A stretch of DNA of 8,671 nt from Gammaproteobacteria bacterium (GCA_003646305.1 QNFJ01000084.1:1-8671); one strand, 5' to 3'; shown: positions 1-7,411, counted from the first letter of the stretch. A program made the numbers and translations. The notes: generated by a model from the sequence alone, not told the origin.

Positions 1-77
1 GCCTCCGTAGCTCAGCTGGATAGAGCGTCCCCCTCCTAAGGGGAAGGCCACACGTTCGAATCGTGTCGGGGGCACCA
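1..77 (+). tRNA. tRNA-Arg, anticodon CCU
   Basis: A complete cloverleaf can be folded by eye. The acceptor stem pairs 1-7 with 67-73 (one G-T pair), the D stem is GCTC/GAGC, and the anticodon stem pairs 28-32 with 40-44. The 7-base loop at 33-39 carries anticodon CCT at 35-37, which reads the arginine codon AGG. The T stem pairs 50-54 with 62-66 around the classic loop TTCGAAT. Discriminator A74 is followed by a genome-encoded CCA at 75-77. The gene begins at the first base of the window, so its promoter is outside. It lies 115 bases upstream of sucA on the same strand. No clear terminator hairpin is visible after it, so some read-through toward sucA is possible. Confidence 0.96.
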
Positions 78-101
78 AACAAAACAGCTTACCCACATTT
101 A

Positions 102-160
102 AATTATTTGTTGCAATTACTTAAAAAAGCATTATAACTACTTATAATTCTTAAATAATT
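102..160. repeat. 8-bp inverted repeat flanking the sucA promoter region
   Basis: AATTATTT at 102-109 is the exact reverse complement of AAATAATT at 153-160. The arms are separated by 43 bases that contain both candidate promoters. The pairing does not extend beyond 8 bases on either side. The layout would suit a dimeric regulator binding on both sides of a promoter, but the arms are pure A/T in an AT-rich gap and may be coincidental. Confidence 0.25.
111..148 (+). promoter_or_regulatory. Candidate sigma-70 promoter(s) for the sucAB-lpdA operon
   Basis: The 115-base gap between the tRNA and sucA is strongly AT-rich and contains two overlapping promoter-like pairs. The first is TTGCAA (111-116), a 16-base spacer and TATAAC (133-138). 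The second is TTAAAA (121-126), a 16-base spacer and a perfect TATAAT (143-148). Either would start transcription about 35 to 50 bases before the sucA ATG. The -35 boxes match the consensus at only about 4 of 6 positions. In such AT-rich DNA some matches are expected by chance, so this is an inference from position and consensus. No convincing ArcA, Fnr or Crp site was recognised. Confidence 0.4.
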
Positions 161-192
161 ACACCCATTAACTCCGATCTGGATCAGATGCA

Positions 193-3015
193 ATGAACAA
201 CCTTCTTCAGTTTTTCAGAGAATCCTCCGCACTAAATGGTGCGAATGCTAATTTTATCGAAGACCTTTACGAACAATATCTGAATGACCCTGATTCGGTC
301 GACGAGCAGTGGCGAGTTCGATTTAAATCTTTGAAAGAAACGGGTGACACTCAACACATAGACGTTCCCCATACACCCGTCCGCGAACATTTTGCCCGCC
401 TGGCGAAGGCACCTTCTGGAATTCGTGTCATTCAGGAAGGGGTATCGCATGAACAGCTTCACAAACAGGCTTCTGTTTCGAGGCTCATTAATGCTTACCG
501 GGTTCATGCACATAAGCAAGCGCATACCAACCCACTTGATGAAGCAGCAAGGCCTCTTCTTCCCGATCTCGACCCAACTTTTCATGGCTTAAGTGAGCTT
601 GATCTCAATACCGATTTTGATACCGGAACACTTTACGGCACAGAAGAGTTGCCCCTTCGGAAAATCATTGAGATGCTTCAGGAAACCTACTGTGGAAGCA
701 TCGGTGCGGAATATATGCACATTGTTGATACTGACATCAAATCATGGATTCAGCGCCGCCTGGAGGGAACACGCGCTCAACTCAATATGGATGGAGAAGA
801 AAAAAGGTGGCTGCTTCAACTAGTCACTGCCGCTGAAGGAATCGAAAAATTTCTACACCGTAAATACGTTGGTCAAAAGCGTTTTTCACTAGAAGGGGGT
901 GAAAGCTTTATCCCTTTGATGGATGAACTCATTCAGTGCACCGGCGCGCAAGGAATCAAAGAGACGGTTATCGCGATGGCTCACCGCGGCCGATTAAACG
1001 TCTTAATCAATATTTTCGGTAAAAACCCAGCCATTCTCTTTGAGGAATTTGAAGGTAAACGTGCAGCCTCTCCAACAAAGAGCGGTTCAGGTGATGTGAA
1101 ATACCACATGGGCTTCTCTTCTGATGTTGATTCTCCGGGTGGGGCGGTTCATCTGGCGCTCTCATTCAACCCTTCGCACCTTGAGATTATTAACCCTGTT
1201 GCCGAAGGTTCTGTCCGCGCTCGCCAGGATCGCCGTGGTGAAAATGGCCGAAATGAGGTGCTCCCCATTCAGATCCATGGTGACTCTGCTTTTGCTGGGC
1301 AGGGCGTTATTATGGAAACTCTGCAAATGTCTGAAACTCGCGCCTATTCAACAGGCGGGACAATTCATGTCGTTATTAATAATCAGGTTGGTTTCACAAC
1401 CAGCAATCCTGAGGATACCCGCTCAACACTCTACTGCACCGATGTTGCCAAGATGATTGATGCACCGGTGCTGCATGTAAATGGTGATGACCCTGAAGCA
1501 GTCATGTTTACAGCCCGCATGGCTGCGGACTATCGGATGGAATTCCATAAAGATATTGTCATTGACCTGGTCTGCTATCGCCGCCACGGTCATAACGAAG
1601 CAGATGAGCCCGCGGTCACCCAGCCGGTCATGTACAAGCATATCCGTCAGATGCCAACAACACGGAAGGTGTACGCTGACCGCCTGGTTGCTGAAGGCTC
1701 GATCAGCGCAGATGAACCTGCGGCAATGGAAGCGAATTATCGCGACGCACTTGAAAGAGGCGTTATTGTATCGAGGCCCATTCTGACCGATAGCGTCAAT
1801 CCTTATACCGTCAGGTGGGACTCCTTCCTGGAGACTCAATGGGACACACCCTGTGATACCTCTATTCCGCTAGACAAGATTCGCGAACTTGCTGACCGTA
1901 TTCTTGAGCTGCCACCCGAGTTTGAGCTGCAAGCTCGCGTACAAAAGATTATGGAGAGCCGCGTTAAAATGACAGCCGGCGCCCAGCCTCTGGATTGGGG
2001 TTACGCCGAAAATATGGCCTATGCATCACTGCTTGATGAACAGTATGACATTCGCATTACAGGACAAGATGTGGGGCGTGGTACTTTTTTCCACCGCCAT
2101 GCTGTCCTTCATAACTACCTGAATGGTGAAACCTATACACCGCTAAAGAATATTAACAGCACACAAGGCACACTAACGATTTTCGATTCATTCCTGTCCG
2201 AAGAAGCGGTACTTGGGTTTGAATATGGTTACTCCACAACCGAACCTGATGACCTTGTTATCTGGGAAGGACAGTTTGGGGATTTTGCCAACGGCGCGCA
2301 AGTGGTCATCGACCAGTTCATTAGTTCTGGCGAGACCAAGTGGGGGCGCCTGTGCGGACTGACCATGCTTTTACCCCACGGCTATGAAGGACAGGGACCT
2401 GAGCACTCCAGCGCCCGCCTTGAGCGTTATCTACAGCTCTGTGCGGAGCACAATATGCAGGTTTGTGTACCCTCTACACCTGCTCAGATTTTTCACCTGC
2501 TCCGCCGGCAGATTGTGCGTAAGTATCGTAAGCCGCTGATCGTGATGAGTCCAAAGAGCCTGCTCAGACATAAGCTCGCCACCTCAACACTCGAAGAGCT
2601 AACCGAAGGCGAGTTTAAACCTTTAATCACCGAGATCGATAAACTCGACCCTAAAAAGGTCACGCGACTTGTTCTCTGCTCCGGAAAGGTCTTCTATGAC
2701 CTTCTTGAAACGAGACGCGCCGAAGAGATCAACAATGTTGCTATCTTCAGGGCTGAACAGTTGTACCCGTTCCCTCTCGAAGAGCTAACCGAAGAGATGA
2801 AAAAATTCCCGAAACTGAAAGAGCTGGTCTGGTGTCAGGAAGAGCCGAAGAACCAGGGTGCCTGGTACCAAATCCGCCACCGCTTCTTTGATGTTCTCGG
2901 CAAGAAAATGGATCTCAGGTACGCAGGTAGAGCAATGTCTGCATCGCCTGCTGTTGGCCAGTTTAGTCTTCATGTTGTGCAGCAGAAAGCCCTTATTGAA
3001 TCAGCATTACGTTAG
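193..3015 (+). CDS. sucA: 2-oxoglutarate dehydrogenase E1 component (SucA)
   Basis: This is the thiamine-diphosphate-dependent E1 subunit of the cytosolic 2-oxoglutarate dehydrogenase complex. It decarboxylates 2-oxoglutarate and passes the succinyl group to the lipoyl arm of SucB. At 940 residues it is close to the E. coli protein (933). The E1o-specific N-terminal segment with DPDSVD is near residues 32-37. Active-site histidines are expected at H264 (AHRGRLN) and H305 (HMGFSS). The ThDP/Mg motif runs from GDSAFAG (363-369) to the NN pair (396-397). Further E1o signatures are CYRRHGHNEADEP (461-473), GRGTFFHRHA (628-637), HGYEGQGPEHSSARLERY (729-746) and CQEEPKNQGAWY (881-892). No frameshift or missing key residue was seen. 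The ATG at 193 gives the family N-terminus; only a weak GGA (181-183), 9 bases upstream, serves as Shine-Dalgarno. An out-of-frame ATG at 188 opens a two-codon ORF (ATG CAA TGA) that overlaps the start. It is the first gene of the operon with sucB and lpdA. Confidence 0.97.
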   Translation: MNNLLQFFRESSALNGANANFIEDLYEQYLNDPDSVDEQWRVRFKSLKETGDTQHIDVPHTPVREHFARLAKAPSGIRVIQEGVSHEQLHKQASVSRLINAYRVHAHKQAHTNPLDEAARPLLPDLDPTFHGLSELDLNTDFDTGTLYGTEELPLRKIIEMLQETYCGSIGAEYMHIVDTDIKSWIQRRLEGTRAQLNMDGEEKRWLLQLVTAAEGIEKFLHRKYVGQKRFSLEGGESFIPLMDELIQCTGAQGIKETVIAMAHRGRLNVLINIFGKNPAILFEEFEGKRAASPTKSGSGDVKYHMGFSSDVDSPGGAVHLALSFNPSHLEIINPVAEGSVRARQDRRGENGRNEVLPIQIHGDSAFAGQGVIMETLQMSETRAYSTGGTIHVVINNQVGFTTSNPEDTRSTLYCTDVAKMIDAPVLHVNGDDPEAVMFTARMAADYRMEFHKDIVIDLVCYRRHGHNEADEPAVTQPVMYKHIRQMPTTRKVYADRLVAEGSISADEPAAMEANYRDALERGVIVSRPILTDSVNPYTVRWDSFLETQWDTPCDTSIPLDKIRELADRILELPPEFELQARVQKIMESRVKMTAGAQPLDWGYAENMAYASLLDEQYDIRITGQDVGRGTFFHRHAVLHNYLNGETYTPLKNINSTQGTLTIFDSFLSEEAVLGFEYGYSTTEPDDLVIWEGQFGDFANGAQVVIDQFISSGETKWGRLCGLTMLLPHGYEGQGPEHSSARLERYLQLCAEHNMQVCVPSTPAQIFHLLRRQIVRKYRKPLIVMSPKSLLRHKLATSTLEELTEGEFKPLITEIDKLDPKKVTRLVLCSGKVFYDLLETRRAEEINNVAIFRAEQLYPFPLEELTEEMKKFPKLKELVWCQEEPKNQGAWYQIRHRFFDVLGKKMDLRYAGRAMSASPAVGQFSLHVVQQKALIESALR

Positions 3016-3055
3016 CCCTTAACTAAAATTACACCCAAGAAAAAGGAAATCCAAG

Positions 3056-4291
3056 ATGAGCATTGAAGTCCTTGTCCCTTCTCTCCCAGAATCCGTTGCT
3101 GATGCAACAATTGTCACATGGCACAAACAGGTTGGCGATGTCATCAGCAAAGACGATAATCTGGTCGACCTGGAAACCGATAAAGTTGTCCTTGAAGTGC
3201 CTGCCACTGAAAATGGCATCCTTAAGGAAATCATCGAACAAGACGGCGCAATCGTTACAGGTGGACAGCTTCTTGCGGTTATAGAAGTGAGTGCTGCTGG
3301 CGCATCGACTTCGTCACCACAGCCTGTTGCAGCCGCTCAATCCGCAAGTGAAGCCAGTGCACCACTGAGCCCTGCCGTTCGCAAGCTGATTGCTGAGAAG
3401 AACCTTGATCCTTCACAAATTGCAGCGACAGGAAAAGGCGGCCGTTTGACTAAAGCAGACGTTGTGAAATTTCTTGAGAATCCCGCAAGCGCTCCCGCTC
3501 CAATGGCTACACCCGCACCCGCGCAGGCAAAACCTGCTCCAGTTGTGAATAAAAGTAGCTCACCCACTCCAGCAACGCCTATTACCGGAAACCGTGAAGA
3601 GCAGCGTGTTCCAATGACTCGTTTGCGGGCGAAGGTGGCTGAACGACTCATTCAGGCACAGCAAACTGCCGCCATGTTGACCACCTTTAACGAGGTCAAT
3701 ATGCAACCGGTTATGGATCTGCGTAACAAATACAAAGAGCAATTCCTAAAAGCTCACGATACAAAACTGGGTTTTATGTCCTTCTTTGTAAAAGCTTCGA
3801 TTGAAGCACTTAAACGCTTTCCAATCGTCAATGCTTCCGTTGACGGCAACGATATTGTTTATCACGGCTACTACGATATTGGTATTGCAGTCTCTTCACC
3901 TAGAGGGCTTGTCGTACCGGTTATGCGTGATGCTGACATGGTTAATTTTGCAGGTGTTGAAAGCAAGATTGTTGAGTTCGGTGGAAAAGCGCGTGATGGC
4001 GCACTCGGCCTTGATGACCTGACTGGTGGTACCTTCACCATTACAAATGGCGGAATCTTTGGCTCGATGATGTCAACCCCCATCCTCAACCCACCACAGA
4101 GTGCCATTCTTGGCATGCACTCTATCAAAGAGCGTGCAATGGTTGAGAATGGTCAGATTGTTATCAGGCCAATGATGTATCTGGCGCTCTCTTATGACCA
4201 CCGGATTATCGATGGTAAAGATGCGGTTCAATTTCTTGTCACCATTAAAGATTGCCTTGAAGATCCAGCCAGACTGCTTCTGAACGTTTAA
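3056..4291 (+). CDS. sucB: Dihydrolipoyllysine-residue succinyltransferase, E2 of 2-oxoglutarate dehydrogenase (SucB)
   Basis: SucB is the core of the 2-oxoglutarate dehydrogenase complex. It moves the succinyl group from the SucA-bound intermediate to CoA via a lipoylated lysine. It has 411 residues (E. coli about 405) in the standard order. One lipoyl domain spans about 2-77, with the lipoyl lysine K43 in LETDKVVLEV. An Ala/Ser/Pro-rich linker (about 78-103) leads to the peripheral subunit-binding domain (about 104-140, with GKGGRLTKADV), which should hold E1/E3. A second Ala/Pro-rich linker (141-178) precedes the catalytic acyltransferase domain (about 183-411). That domain carries the motif SYDHRIIDGKDA (379-390), with catalytic H382 and D386. 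The succinyltransferase (not acetyltransferase) assignment rests on the single lipoyl domain and the sucA neighbour. The ATG start has a good AAGGA (3043-3047) 8 bases upstream. The gap to sucA is 40 bases with no hairpin, so the two are probably co-transcribed. Confidence 0.96.
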   Translation: MSIEVLVPSLPESVADATIVTWHKQVGDVISKDDNLVDLETDKVVLEVPATENGILKEIIEQDGAIVTGGQLLAVIEVSAAGASTSSPQPVAAAQSASEASAPLSPAVRKLIAEKNLDPSQIAATGKGGRLTKADVVKFLENPASAPAPMATPAPAQAKPAPVVNKSSSPTPATPITGNREEQRVPMTRLRAKVAERLIQAQQTAAMLTTFNEVNMQPVMDLRNKYKEQFLKAHDTKLGFMSFFVKASIEALKRFPIVNASVDGNDIVYHGYYDIGIAVSSPRGLVVPVMRDADMVNFAGVESKIVEFGGKARDGALGLDDLTGGTFTITNGGIFGSMMSTPILNPPQSAILGMHSIKERAMVENGQIVIRPMMYLALSYDHRIIDGKDAVQFLVTIKDCLEDPARLLLNV

Positions 4292-4316
4292 ACCTAACTT
4301 TATAACGAATACGATC

Positions 4317-5753
4317 ATGACGAAAGAAAGAGAATTTGATGTAATTATTGTCGGTGGTGGCCCAGGCGGATATGTCGCTGCTATTCGTTGCGCTCAACTT
4401 GGCCTTAACACCGCCTGCATTGACAATTTTGTGGGTAAAGATGGAAAAAGCTCACTGGGCGGAACCTGCCTGAATGTCGGCTGTATCCCCTCAAAAGCAC
4501 TACTCGAATCATCAGAACACTATGCCCAGGTCAGCGGTGGACTGGAGTCACACGGTATTAAAATTTCTGGTGTGAAAATCGATGTCTCTGCAATGATTCA
4601 GCGAAAAGATGACATCGTTAGCCGTTTAACAGGCGGTATTGCCGGTTTGTTTAAAGCCAATAAAATAACCAGTATTCATGGCCACGGCAAACTTCTTGAT
4701 GGGAAACGCATTGAGGTCTCATCTACAAGCGATCCTGAAAGCAAAGAGATCATCTCTGCAGAAAGCATTATCCTCGCTGCCGGCTCTAGTTCGATTGATA
4801 TCCCCTGTGCTCTTGTCGATGGTAAAACAATTGTCGATTCAACCGGCGCACTGGACTTTGACAAAGCCCCAAAAAAGCTAGGGGTCATTGGCGCAGGTGT
4901 TATTGGTCTGGAGCTTGGAAGCGTCTGGCAACGGCTCGGCTCGGAAGTGGTTCTGCTTGAAGCGCAAGATGAATTCTTACCCGTAGCAGACCAAAAAGTG
5001 GCGCGAGAAGCTAAGCGCCTATTTAGTAAACAGGGGCTGGATATTCGGCTTGGCGCTAGAGTGACCGGGACGGAAAAGAAAGGTCGCAAGGTCATCGTCG
5101 AGTATGAAGACAAAAGTGGCACGCAAACACTTGAACTCGACAAACTCATCGTTGCCGTTGGTCGCAAACCCAATACTGACAACCTGTTTGCACCTGAAGC
5201 TGAACTACTTCTCGATGAGAGGGGTTTTATTGAAGTGGATAGTTTCTGGCAAACAAACATTCCTGGCGTTTATGCTATTGGTGACCTTATTCGCGGCCCA
5301 ATGCTCGCGCATAAAGCCTCTGAAGAGGGTGTTGCCGTCGCCGAGGTCATCTCAGGGGAGGAACCAGAGCTTAATTATGATGTTATCCCCAGTGTGATCT
5401 ATACCCACCCAGAAATAGCATGGACTGGACAAACTGAGCAGCACCTTAAAAGGGCGGGTGAAAAGATCAAAGTAGGCAGCTTTCCCTTTGCAGCCAGCGG
5501 GCGTGCACAGGCTTTGGGTGAGACTGACGGCATGGTCAAAATTATCTCACACCAGGAAACTGATCAGATTTTAGGCGTTCATATCATTGGCCCACAGGCC
5601 TCTGAATTAATTGCCGAAGCGGTTCTTGCAATGGAATACTCTGCTAGCACAGAAGATCTTGCGCTCACCATACATGCGCATCCAACGCTATCTGAAGCGA
5701 TACACGAAGCGGCCCTAGCGGTTGATAAACGCGCTTTGCACATTCCAAACTAA
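4317..5753 (+). CDS. lpdA: Dihydrolipoamide dehydrogenase, E3 (LpdG-type)
   Basis: This FAD-dependent disulfide oxidoreductase re-oxidises the dihydrolipoyl arm of SucB and passes electrons to NAD+. The 478 residues are complete. The FAD dinucleotide-binding motif GGGPGG is at 13-18. The redox-active disulfide is C51/C56 in GGTCLNVGCIPSK. The NAD-binding motif GAGVIG is at 192-197, and the second FAD contact AIGD is at 320-323. The C-terminal dimerisation domain supplies the catalytic dyad H455/E460 in HAHPTLSEA. From memory, length and wording match the Pseudomonas LpdG / mitochondrial class more closely than E. coli Lpd, and no N-terminal lipoyl extension is present. It lies 25 bases after sucB, consistent with an E3 dedicated to the 2-oxoglutarate complex, though E3 can also serve pyruvate dehydrogenase or glycine cleavage. 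The ATG has no strong Shine-Dalgarno (at best AACGA, 4304-4308). Family N-termini support this start, and expression may depend on coupling to sucB. Confidence 0.95.
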   Translation: MTKEREFDVIIVGGGPGGYVAAIRCAQLGLNTACIDNFVGKDGKSSLGGTCLNVGCIPSKALLESSEHYAQVSGGLESHGIKISGVKIDVSAMIQRKDDIVSRLTGGIAGLFKANKITSIHGHGKLLDGKRIEVSSTSDPESKEIISAESIILAAGSSSIDIPCALVDGKTIVDSTGALDFDKAPKKLGVIGAGVIGLELGSVWQRLGSEVVLLEAQDEFLPVADQKVAREAKRLFSKQGLDIRLGARVTGTEKKGRKVIVEYEDKSGTQTLELDKLIVAVGRKPNTDNLFAPEAELLLDERGFIEVDSFWQTNIPGVYAIGDLIRGPMLAHKASEEGVAVAEVISGEEPELNYDVIPSVIYTHPEIAWTGQTEQHLKRAGEKIKVGSFPFAASGRAQALGETDGMVKIISHQETDQILGVHIIGPQASELIAEAVLAMEYSASTEDLALTIHAHPTLSEAIHEAALAVDKRALHIPN

Positions 5754-5775
5754 GTTCAGGTTTTAACGAGAACAC

Positions 5776-5823
5776 AAAGGGTGAGCGGGTAAAAATTCCA
5801 TTTTTACCCGCTCACCCTTTTTT
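5776..5823 (+). terminator. Rho-independent terminator-like hairpin between lpdA and the fumarase gene
   Basis: Positions 5776-5795 and 5801-5820 are exact reverse complements, giving a perfect 20-bp stem around a 5-base loop (TTCCA). The core is G/C-rich (GGGTGAGCGGGT) and six T residues follow at 5818-5823. This is the expected form of an intrinsic terminator for the sucA-sucB-lpdA transcript, 22 bases after the lpdA stop. The stem is longer than typical terminators. It lies directly before the fum ribosome binding site, so it could instead act as a partial terminator, an mRNA 3' stabiliser or an RNase III processing site. Those roles are inference. Confidence 0.88.
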
Positions 5824-5832
5824 AATATAAAA

Positions 5833-5837
5833 AAGGA
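5833..5837 (+). promoter_or_regulatory. Shine-Dalgarno site that fixes the GTG start of the fumarase gene
   Basis: AAGGA sits 7 bases before the GTG at 5845, a near-ideal distance, and closely resembles the site before sucB. No in-frame ATG lies nearby upstream, and the next in-frame methionine is residue 48, inside conserved sequence. The GTG is therefore the supported start. The site lies only 10 to 14 bases beyond the T run of the preceding hairpin. Confidence 0.8.
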
Positions 5838-5844
5838 AACAGAC

Positions 5845-7368
5845 GTGACCATCATCAAACAGGACGACCTTATTCAAAGCGTTGCAGATGCACTCCAGTT
5901 CATCTCGTACTACCACCCAAAAGACTACATCAAAGCACTCGGGGAAGCCTACGATCGCGAAGAATCGCCAGCGGCAAAAGATGCCATGGCGCAAATCCTC
6001 GTTAACTCAAGAATGTGTGCCGAAGACCAACGCCCGATCTGCCAGGATACCGGCCTGGTCGTTGTCTTCCTGAAAATCGGCATGGATGTCCAGTGGGACG
6101 CCAAACTCAGTATTGAAGAGATGGTTAATGAAGGTGTTCGACAGGCCTACCAGTATCCTGACAATATCCTCCGGGCTTCCATCGTCAGTGACCCTTTAGG
6201 TGCGCGTAAAAATACAGGCGACAACACCCCCGCTGTTGTTCATATGTCTGTTGTTCCCGGTAATACAGTTGAAGTTCAGGTTGCTGCCAAAGGTGGTGGT
6301 TCTGAGAATAAAGCAAAATTTGTGATGCTCAACCCCAGTGACAGTATCGTGGACTGGGTGCTCAAAACGGTTCCAACGATGGGCGCTGGCTGGTGCCCGC
6401 CTGGGATGCTCGGTATCGGTGTTGGTGGTAGTGCCGAAAAAGCGATGCTATTAGCCAAAGAGTCTCTAATGGAACCAATCAATATCCATGAGCTCATCGA
6501 ACGAGGCCCCTCTACCCGTGCCGAAGAGATCCGTCTTGAACTATTTGAGAAAGTGAATGCACTGGGAATTGGTGCACAGGGTCTTGGTGGTCTCACAACC
6601 ATTCTTGATCTTAAAATCAATGATGTCCCAACCCATGCAGCCTCACTGCCCGTTGCGATGATTCCAAATTGTGCCGCAACCCGCCATGCACACTTTACGC
6701 TTGATGGCTCGGGTCCTGCTCACCTTGAACCGCCTAAACTTGAAGACTGGCCGGATATCACCTACGAGGTTGCTGAAGGGACCAAACGCGTCAACCTCGA
6801 CACCGTCACCCAGGAGGAGATGGAAAGCTGGAAGCCGGGTGATCGCTTGCTCTTAAGCGGCCATATGCTCACAGGGCGTGATGCGGCACATAAAAAACTG
6901 ACCGATATGATCAACAAGGGTGAATCTTTACCCGAAGGTGTCAGCTTTGAAGGACGCTTTATTTACTATGTTGGCCCTGTCGACCCCGTTCGTGATGAGG
7001 TCGTTGGCCCAGCCGGCCCAACGACAGCAACACGCATGGATAAGTTCACAGAAACGATGCTCGCTGAAACGGGACTAATGGGGATGATCGGAAAGGCTGA
7101 ACGTGGCCCGGTCGCCATTGAGTCGATTAAAAAGCATAAATCGGTTTATCTTATTGCCGTCGGTGGAGCCGCCTATCTTGTCTCAAAAGCGATTCGTAGC
7201 TCTAAGATTATCGCTTTTGAAGAGCTGGGGATGGAGGCTATTCGTGAGTTTGAAATTGAAGATATGCCGGTGATTGTTGCGGTCGATCATACAGGAGATT
7301 CGGTTCACAAAACGGGGCCTCGTGAATGGCAACAAAAGATTGGTAAGATTCCGGTCGTTGTAGAATAA
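5845..7368 (+). CDS. fumA: Class I (iron-sulfur) fumarate hydratase
   Basis: This enzyme interconverts fumarate and (S)-malate in the TCA cycle in the cytosol, using an oxygen-sensitive [4Fe-4S] cluster, unlike the iron-free class II FumC. It has 507 residues, shorter than E. coli FumA/FumB (about 548) and like the compact class I form of many beta- and gammaproteobacteria. An N-terminal alpha-type hydro-lyase domain (about 10-285) is followed by a C-terminal beta-type domain (about 325-500). Likely cluster cysteines are C66 (RPICQDTG), C184 (GWCPPGMLG) and C276 (MIPNCAATRHAH). Other conserved blocks are KGGGSENK (149-156), GIGAQGLGGLTT (241-252), TGRDAAHKK (343-351) and VGPAGPTTATRMDKF (387-401). 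Both domains are intact in one chain. Translation starts at a GTG supported by AAGGA 7 bases upstream. A strong hairpin separates it from lpdA, so it has its own promoter (none convincing was seen) or depends on read-through. Tartrate dehydratase or another fumarase-like hydro-lyase is less likely given the TCA context. The symbol is by family only. Confidence 0.93.
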   Translation: MTIIKQDDLIQSVADALQFISYYHPKDYIKALGEAYDREESPAAKDAMAQILVNSRMCAEDQRPICQDTGLVVVFLKIGMDVQWDAKLSIEEMVNEGVRQAYQYPDNILRASIVSDPLGARKNTGDNTPAVVHMSVVPGNTVEVQVAAKGGGSENKAKFVMLNPSDSIVDWVLKTVPTMGAGWCPPGMLGIGVGGSAEKAMLLAKESLMEPINIHELIERGPSTRAEEIRLELFEKVNALGIGAQGLGGLTTILDLKINDVPTHAASLPVAMIPNCAATRHAHFTLDGSGPAHLEPPKLEDWPDITYEVAEGTKRVNLDTVTQEEMESWKPGDRLLLSGHMLTGRDAAHKKLTDMINKGESLPEGVSFEGRFIYYVGPVDPVRDEVVGPAGPTTATRMDKFTETMLAETGLMGMIGKAERGPVAIESIKKHKSVYLIAVGGAAYLVSKAIRSSKIIAFEELGMEAIREFEIEDMPVIVAVDHTGDSVHKTGPREWQQKIGKIPVVVE

Positions 7369-7371
7369 ATC

Positions 7372-7411
7372 GAACAGTAAAAAGCCGGGAATCCCCGGCT
7401 TTTTACTGTTC
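7372..7411. terminator. Bidirectional intrinsic terminator between convergent fum and parC
   Basis: Positions 7372-7389 and 7394-7411 are perfect reverse complements, giving an 18-bp stem around a 4-base loop (AATC). The G/C core AGCCGGG/CCCGGCT is flanked by five A on the left (7379-7383) and five T on the right (7400-7404). On either strand it therefore reads as a G/C hairpin followed by a U run. It begins 3 bases after the fum stop codon and 44 bases beyond the parC stop codon on the other strand, so it can end both transcripts. Confidence 0.93.

Noticed and set aside
1..77. tRNA-Arg as the attachment site of an integrated element
   Set aside because: No integrase, no repeat of the tRNA 3' end and no foreign-looking genes occur downstream; the neighbours are core metabolic genes.
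1423..1839. 138-codon open frame on the - strand inside sucA
   Set aside because: It is antisense to highly conserved ThDP-domain sequence of sucA, so its openness follows from sucA codon use; no family was recognised.
4278..4306. Possible internal promoter before lpdA (TTCTGA, 17-base spacer, TATAAC)
   Set aside because: The -35 box matches at only about 3 of 6 positions, and the 25-base gap favours co-transcription with sucB.
4676..5260. 194-codon open frame on the - strand inside lpdA
   Set aside because: It is antisense to the conserved lpdA coding frame, is rich in serine and arginine as antisense shadows often are, shows no recognisable domain, and has no supporting context.
5776..5820. 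The lpdA-fum hairpin as a mobile REP or MITE element
   Set aside because: It occurs once in the window, has no flanking target duplication that I can see, and the trailing T run explains it as a terminator.
6276..6620. 114-codon open frame on the - strand inside the fumarase gene
   Set aside because: It is a shadow of conserved fumarase motifs with no recognisable product.
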